Part shown: one piece after another, positions 62,807 to 64,000 of the stretch
Position numbering within the stretch: the stretch's first letter is position 1
How the letters are laid out: each line of letters opens with the position of its first letter
Made by a program: the position numbers and the translations under genes
Notes under the pieces: generated by a model
Database searches by the model: none
Told to the model about the DNA's origin: nothing
The model's input: the letters and a program-made list of their open reading frames with translations, nothing else
NCBI RefSeq assembly: GCF_900167915.1
Contig: NZ_FUYM01000001.1
Location: 124,001 to 188,000, forward strand
Length of the DNA stretch: 64,000 bases
Origin: Rhizorhabdus histidinilytica
GTDB taxonomy: Bacteria > Pseudomonadota > Alphaproteobacteria > Sphingomonadales > Sphingomonadaceae
Reading direction: 5' to 3'

Positions 62807-63646
62807 GTGCGTTACATCTCGTTTTCGATCGAAGGGGCTGCTCGCTGGGGATGGACCGACGGCGATCGGGTCTGGCCGCTCGACCATGTCCATCCATCGC
62901 TGAAGGCGGCGATCGAGGCGGGGCCGCTGGGCGGGGTACCCGCTACGGACGGATCGTCCTTCGCGCTCGCGGATGTCGTGTTCCTCCCGGTCCTGCCCGA
63001 TCCGGGGAAGATCCTCTGCGTCGGGCTGAACTATGAGAACCACCGCCGCGAGACCGGGCGGGCCGAGGTCGCCCATCCGACGATCTTCACGCGCTTCGCG
63101 GATTCGCAGACCGGTCATGGCGCGCCGATCCTTCGTCCGAAGGAATCCGAGAAGCTCGATTATGAAGGCGAGCTGGCGATCGTGATCGGCAAGGGGGGAC
63201 GGCGGATCGCCGAGGCCGACGCTCTGGACCATATCGCCGGCTATAGCTGCTACAATGACGGATCGGTCCGCGACTGGCAGGCGCATACGATTCAGTTTAC
63301 CCCCGGCAAGAATTTCCCGGAGACGGGCGCTTTCGGCCCCTGGCTGGTGACCCCGGATGCGTTCGGCGTGCCGGGCCCGCAGCGTATCCAGACTCGCCTG
63401 AACGGGCAGGTGATGCAGGACGCCGTGCTCGACGACATGATCTTCCCGATCGCGCGGCTGGTGGCCTATTGCTCGACCTTCACGCCATTGGCGCCGGGCG
63501 ACGTGATCGTCACCGGGACGCCGGGCGGCGTCGGCGCAAAGCGCGATCCACAGGTCTTCATGAAGCCCGGCGACCGGGTCGAGGTGGAGATCGACGGCAT
63601 CGGAATATTGGAAAACGGGATCGCCCAGGAAAGGCGTGCAGGCTGA
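62807..63646 (+). CDS. Fumarylacetoacetate hydrolase (FAH) family protein
   Basis: A 279-residue FAH-fold enzyme. The start is the GTG at 62807 (MRYISFSIEGAARWGWTDGD) with GAGGGGG 7 bases upstream. It shows ILCVGLNYENHRRETGR, the metal Glu/Asp ligands in KLDYEGELAIVIGKGGR, YSCYNDGSVRDWQAHTIQFT and the C-terminal DVIVTGTPGGVGAKRDPQV. The family hydrolyses or isomerises ring-cleavage products such as acylpyruvates and 2-hydroxyhepta-2,4-dienedioate. Here it would process the extradiol product. It is cotranscribed with the second Rieske oxygenase, 80 bp downstream, from module B. Confidence 0.94.
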   Translation: MRYISFSIEGAARWGWTDGDRVWPLDHVHPSLKAAIEAGPLGGVPATDGSSFALADVVFLPVLPDPGKILCVGLNYENHRRETGRAEVAHPTIFTRFADSQTGHGAPILRPKESEKLDYEGELAIVIGKGGRRIAEADALDHIAGYSCYNDGSVRDWQAHTIQFTPGKNFPETGAFGPWLVTPDAFGVPGPQRIQTRLNGQVMQDAVLDDMIFPIARLVAYCSTFTPLAPGDVIVTGTPGGVGAKRDPQVFMKPGDRVEVEIDGIGILENGIAQERRAG

Positions 63647-63726
63647 CGCTGTCCGCGCGGCATCGCGCTCCGGCAGCCGCAGAGCCGCCGCCGGGGCAAG
63701 CGGTGCGTGCCCGATGGAGAGAGAAG

Positions 63727-64000
63727 ATGTTCCTCAAGAATTGCTGGTATGTCGCCGCCTGGCCGAACGAGCTGCCGACCGATGGCGTCATCCCGCGTCG
63801 TATCCTGGACCGGCCGGTCCTGCTCTATCGCACCGCCGAAGGTGATCCGGCGGCGTTGCTCGATCGCTGCCCGCATCGGCTGGTGCCACTGTCCGCCGGA
63901 GTGCGGAAGGGCGATCATATCCGTTGCGGCTACCACGGCATGACCTTTGCGCCGGATGGACGCTGCACGCATATTCCCGGCCAGTCCCAGATACCGTCCA
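63727..64000 (+). CDS. Rieske oxygenase, VanA/phthalate-dioxygenase type, cut by window end
   Basis: The first 91 residues of a Rieske non-heme iron oxygenase. MFLKNCWYVAAWPNELPTDG and then the [2Fe-2S] motif C-x-H ... C-x2-H as LDRCPHRLVPLSAG and HIRCGYHGMTFAPDG are the N-terminal signature of vanillate O-demethylase-like one-component oxygenases. It differs in type from the alpha/beta dioxygenase upstream. A VanA-like enzyme may remove methyl groups or hydroxylate. The catalytic domain lies outside the window. Ribosome-binding site GGAGAGAGAAG directly before the ATG. Confidence 0.93.
   Translation, partial: MFLKNCWYVAAWPNELPTDGVIPRRILDRPVLLYRTAEGDPAALLDRCPHRLVPLSAGVRKGDHIRCGYHGMTFAPDGRCTHIPGQSQIPS

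Noticed and set aside
1-64000. CRISPR array, prophage or insertion sequence
   Set aside because: No regularly spaced direct repeats, no Cas, phage structural, integrase or transposase proteins seen in any frame.

Overview
The window is high-GC DNA from an alphaproteobacterium, almost certainly of the order Sphingomonadales. The evidence is gene content: DUF1153/SciP, a DUF1134 (EipA-type) envelope protein, DUF6065, GlsB/YeaQ, many TonB-dependent receptors with 'LRGPQGTLYG'-type plugs, Rieske oxygenases, and several families of short palindromic intergenic repeats. No replication origin, rRNA operon, phage, transposase, integrase or CRISPR array is visible. There is one tRNA gene (tRNA-Ser, GCT anticodon, 41115-41207).

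Region 1 (1-41.2 kb) looks like ordinary chromosomal backbone. It holds: the end of a TonB receptor; a GT-B (CDP-glycerol transferase-like) protein; a three-gene sensory operon (OmpR-type regulator, LysM-FecR protein, CHASE2 histidine kinase); DUF445; an RND efflux pair; SIMPL; DUF6065; GlsB; sciP; mnmA; a translationally coupled MocR regulator-pdxH-CDF-phzF operon; a LysE exporter; an amidoligase/transglutaminase/ATP-grasp/alpha-E operon of unknown function; an alginate-export-like porin; DUF465; a UbiB kinase and a zinc peptidase; a DnaJ-like chaperone; a YihY membrane protein; fabI; a DUF559 gene framed by ~62-bp inverted repeats; the coupled aroC-acylphosphatase-pgeF genes; and DUF1134. 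Palindromic repeats occur repeatedly here.

Region 2 (41.2-64 kb) begins right after tRNA-Ser and is accessory in character: no palindromic repeats, and nearly every gene is an import, catabolic or regulatory gene. Part A (41.4-46.5 kb) is an alpha/beta hydrolase, a TonB receptor and an MFS transporter, divergent from a TetR regulator, with a perfect 17-bp palindrome between regulator and operon. Part B (46.6-64 kb) is an aromatic-degradation locus. It contains a MarR regulator; a cupin, an HpcH/HpaI aldolase and a Rieske dioxygenase beta and alpha (minus strand); two LigB-like proteins, a TonB receptor, an AAHS-type transporter, a type-B carboxylesterase, a Tat-exported FAD oxidase and an aldehyde dehydrogenase (plus strand); a BphC-like VOC dioxygenase; an FAH-family hydrolase; and the start of a second, VanA-like Rieske oxygenase cut by the window edge.

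The genes of part B suggest a route: outer-membrane uptake, ester hydrolysis, oxidation of an alcohol to aldehyde and then acid, import by the AAHS carrier, hydroxylation or O-demethylation by the Rieske enzymes, extradiol ring cleavage, then hydrolysis and aldol cleavage. The substrate cannot be read from sequence. Ferredoxin, ferredoxin reductase and dihydrodiol dehydrogenase genes are absent from the window.

The most notable signal is a ~50-bp promoter module. It is nearly identical upstream of the Rieske alpha gene (51292-51341, minus) and the FAH gene (62716-62766, plus), 11 kb apart and in opposite orientation. It has a TTGACA -35, a CTTTGCTAGCATAA block and a palindrome of form TTAT-N3-ATAA. 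The same TTAT-N3-ATAA core lies in a perfect 17-bp palindrome before the TonB receptor (53367-53383). This suggests one regulator, perhaps the local MarR protein, controls the whole locus as a regulon.
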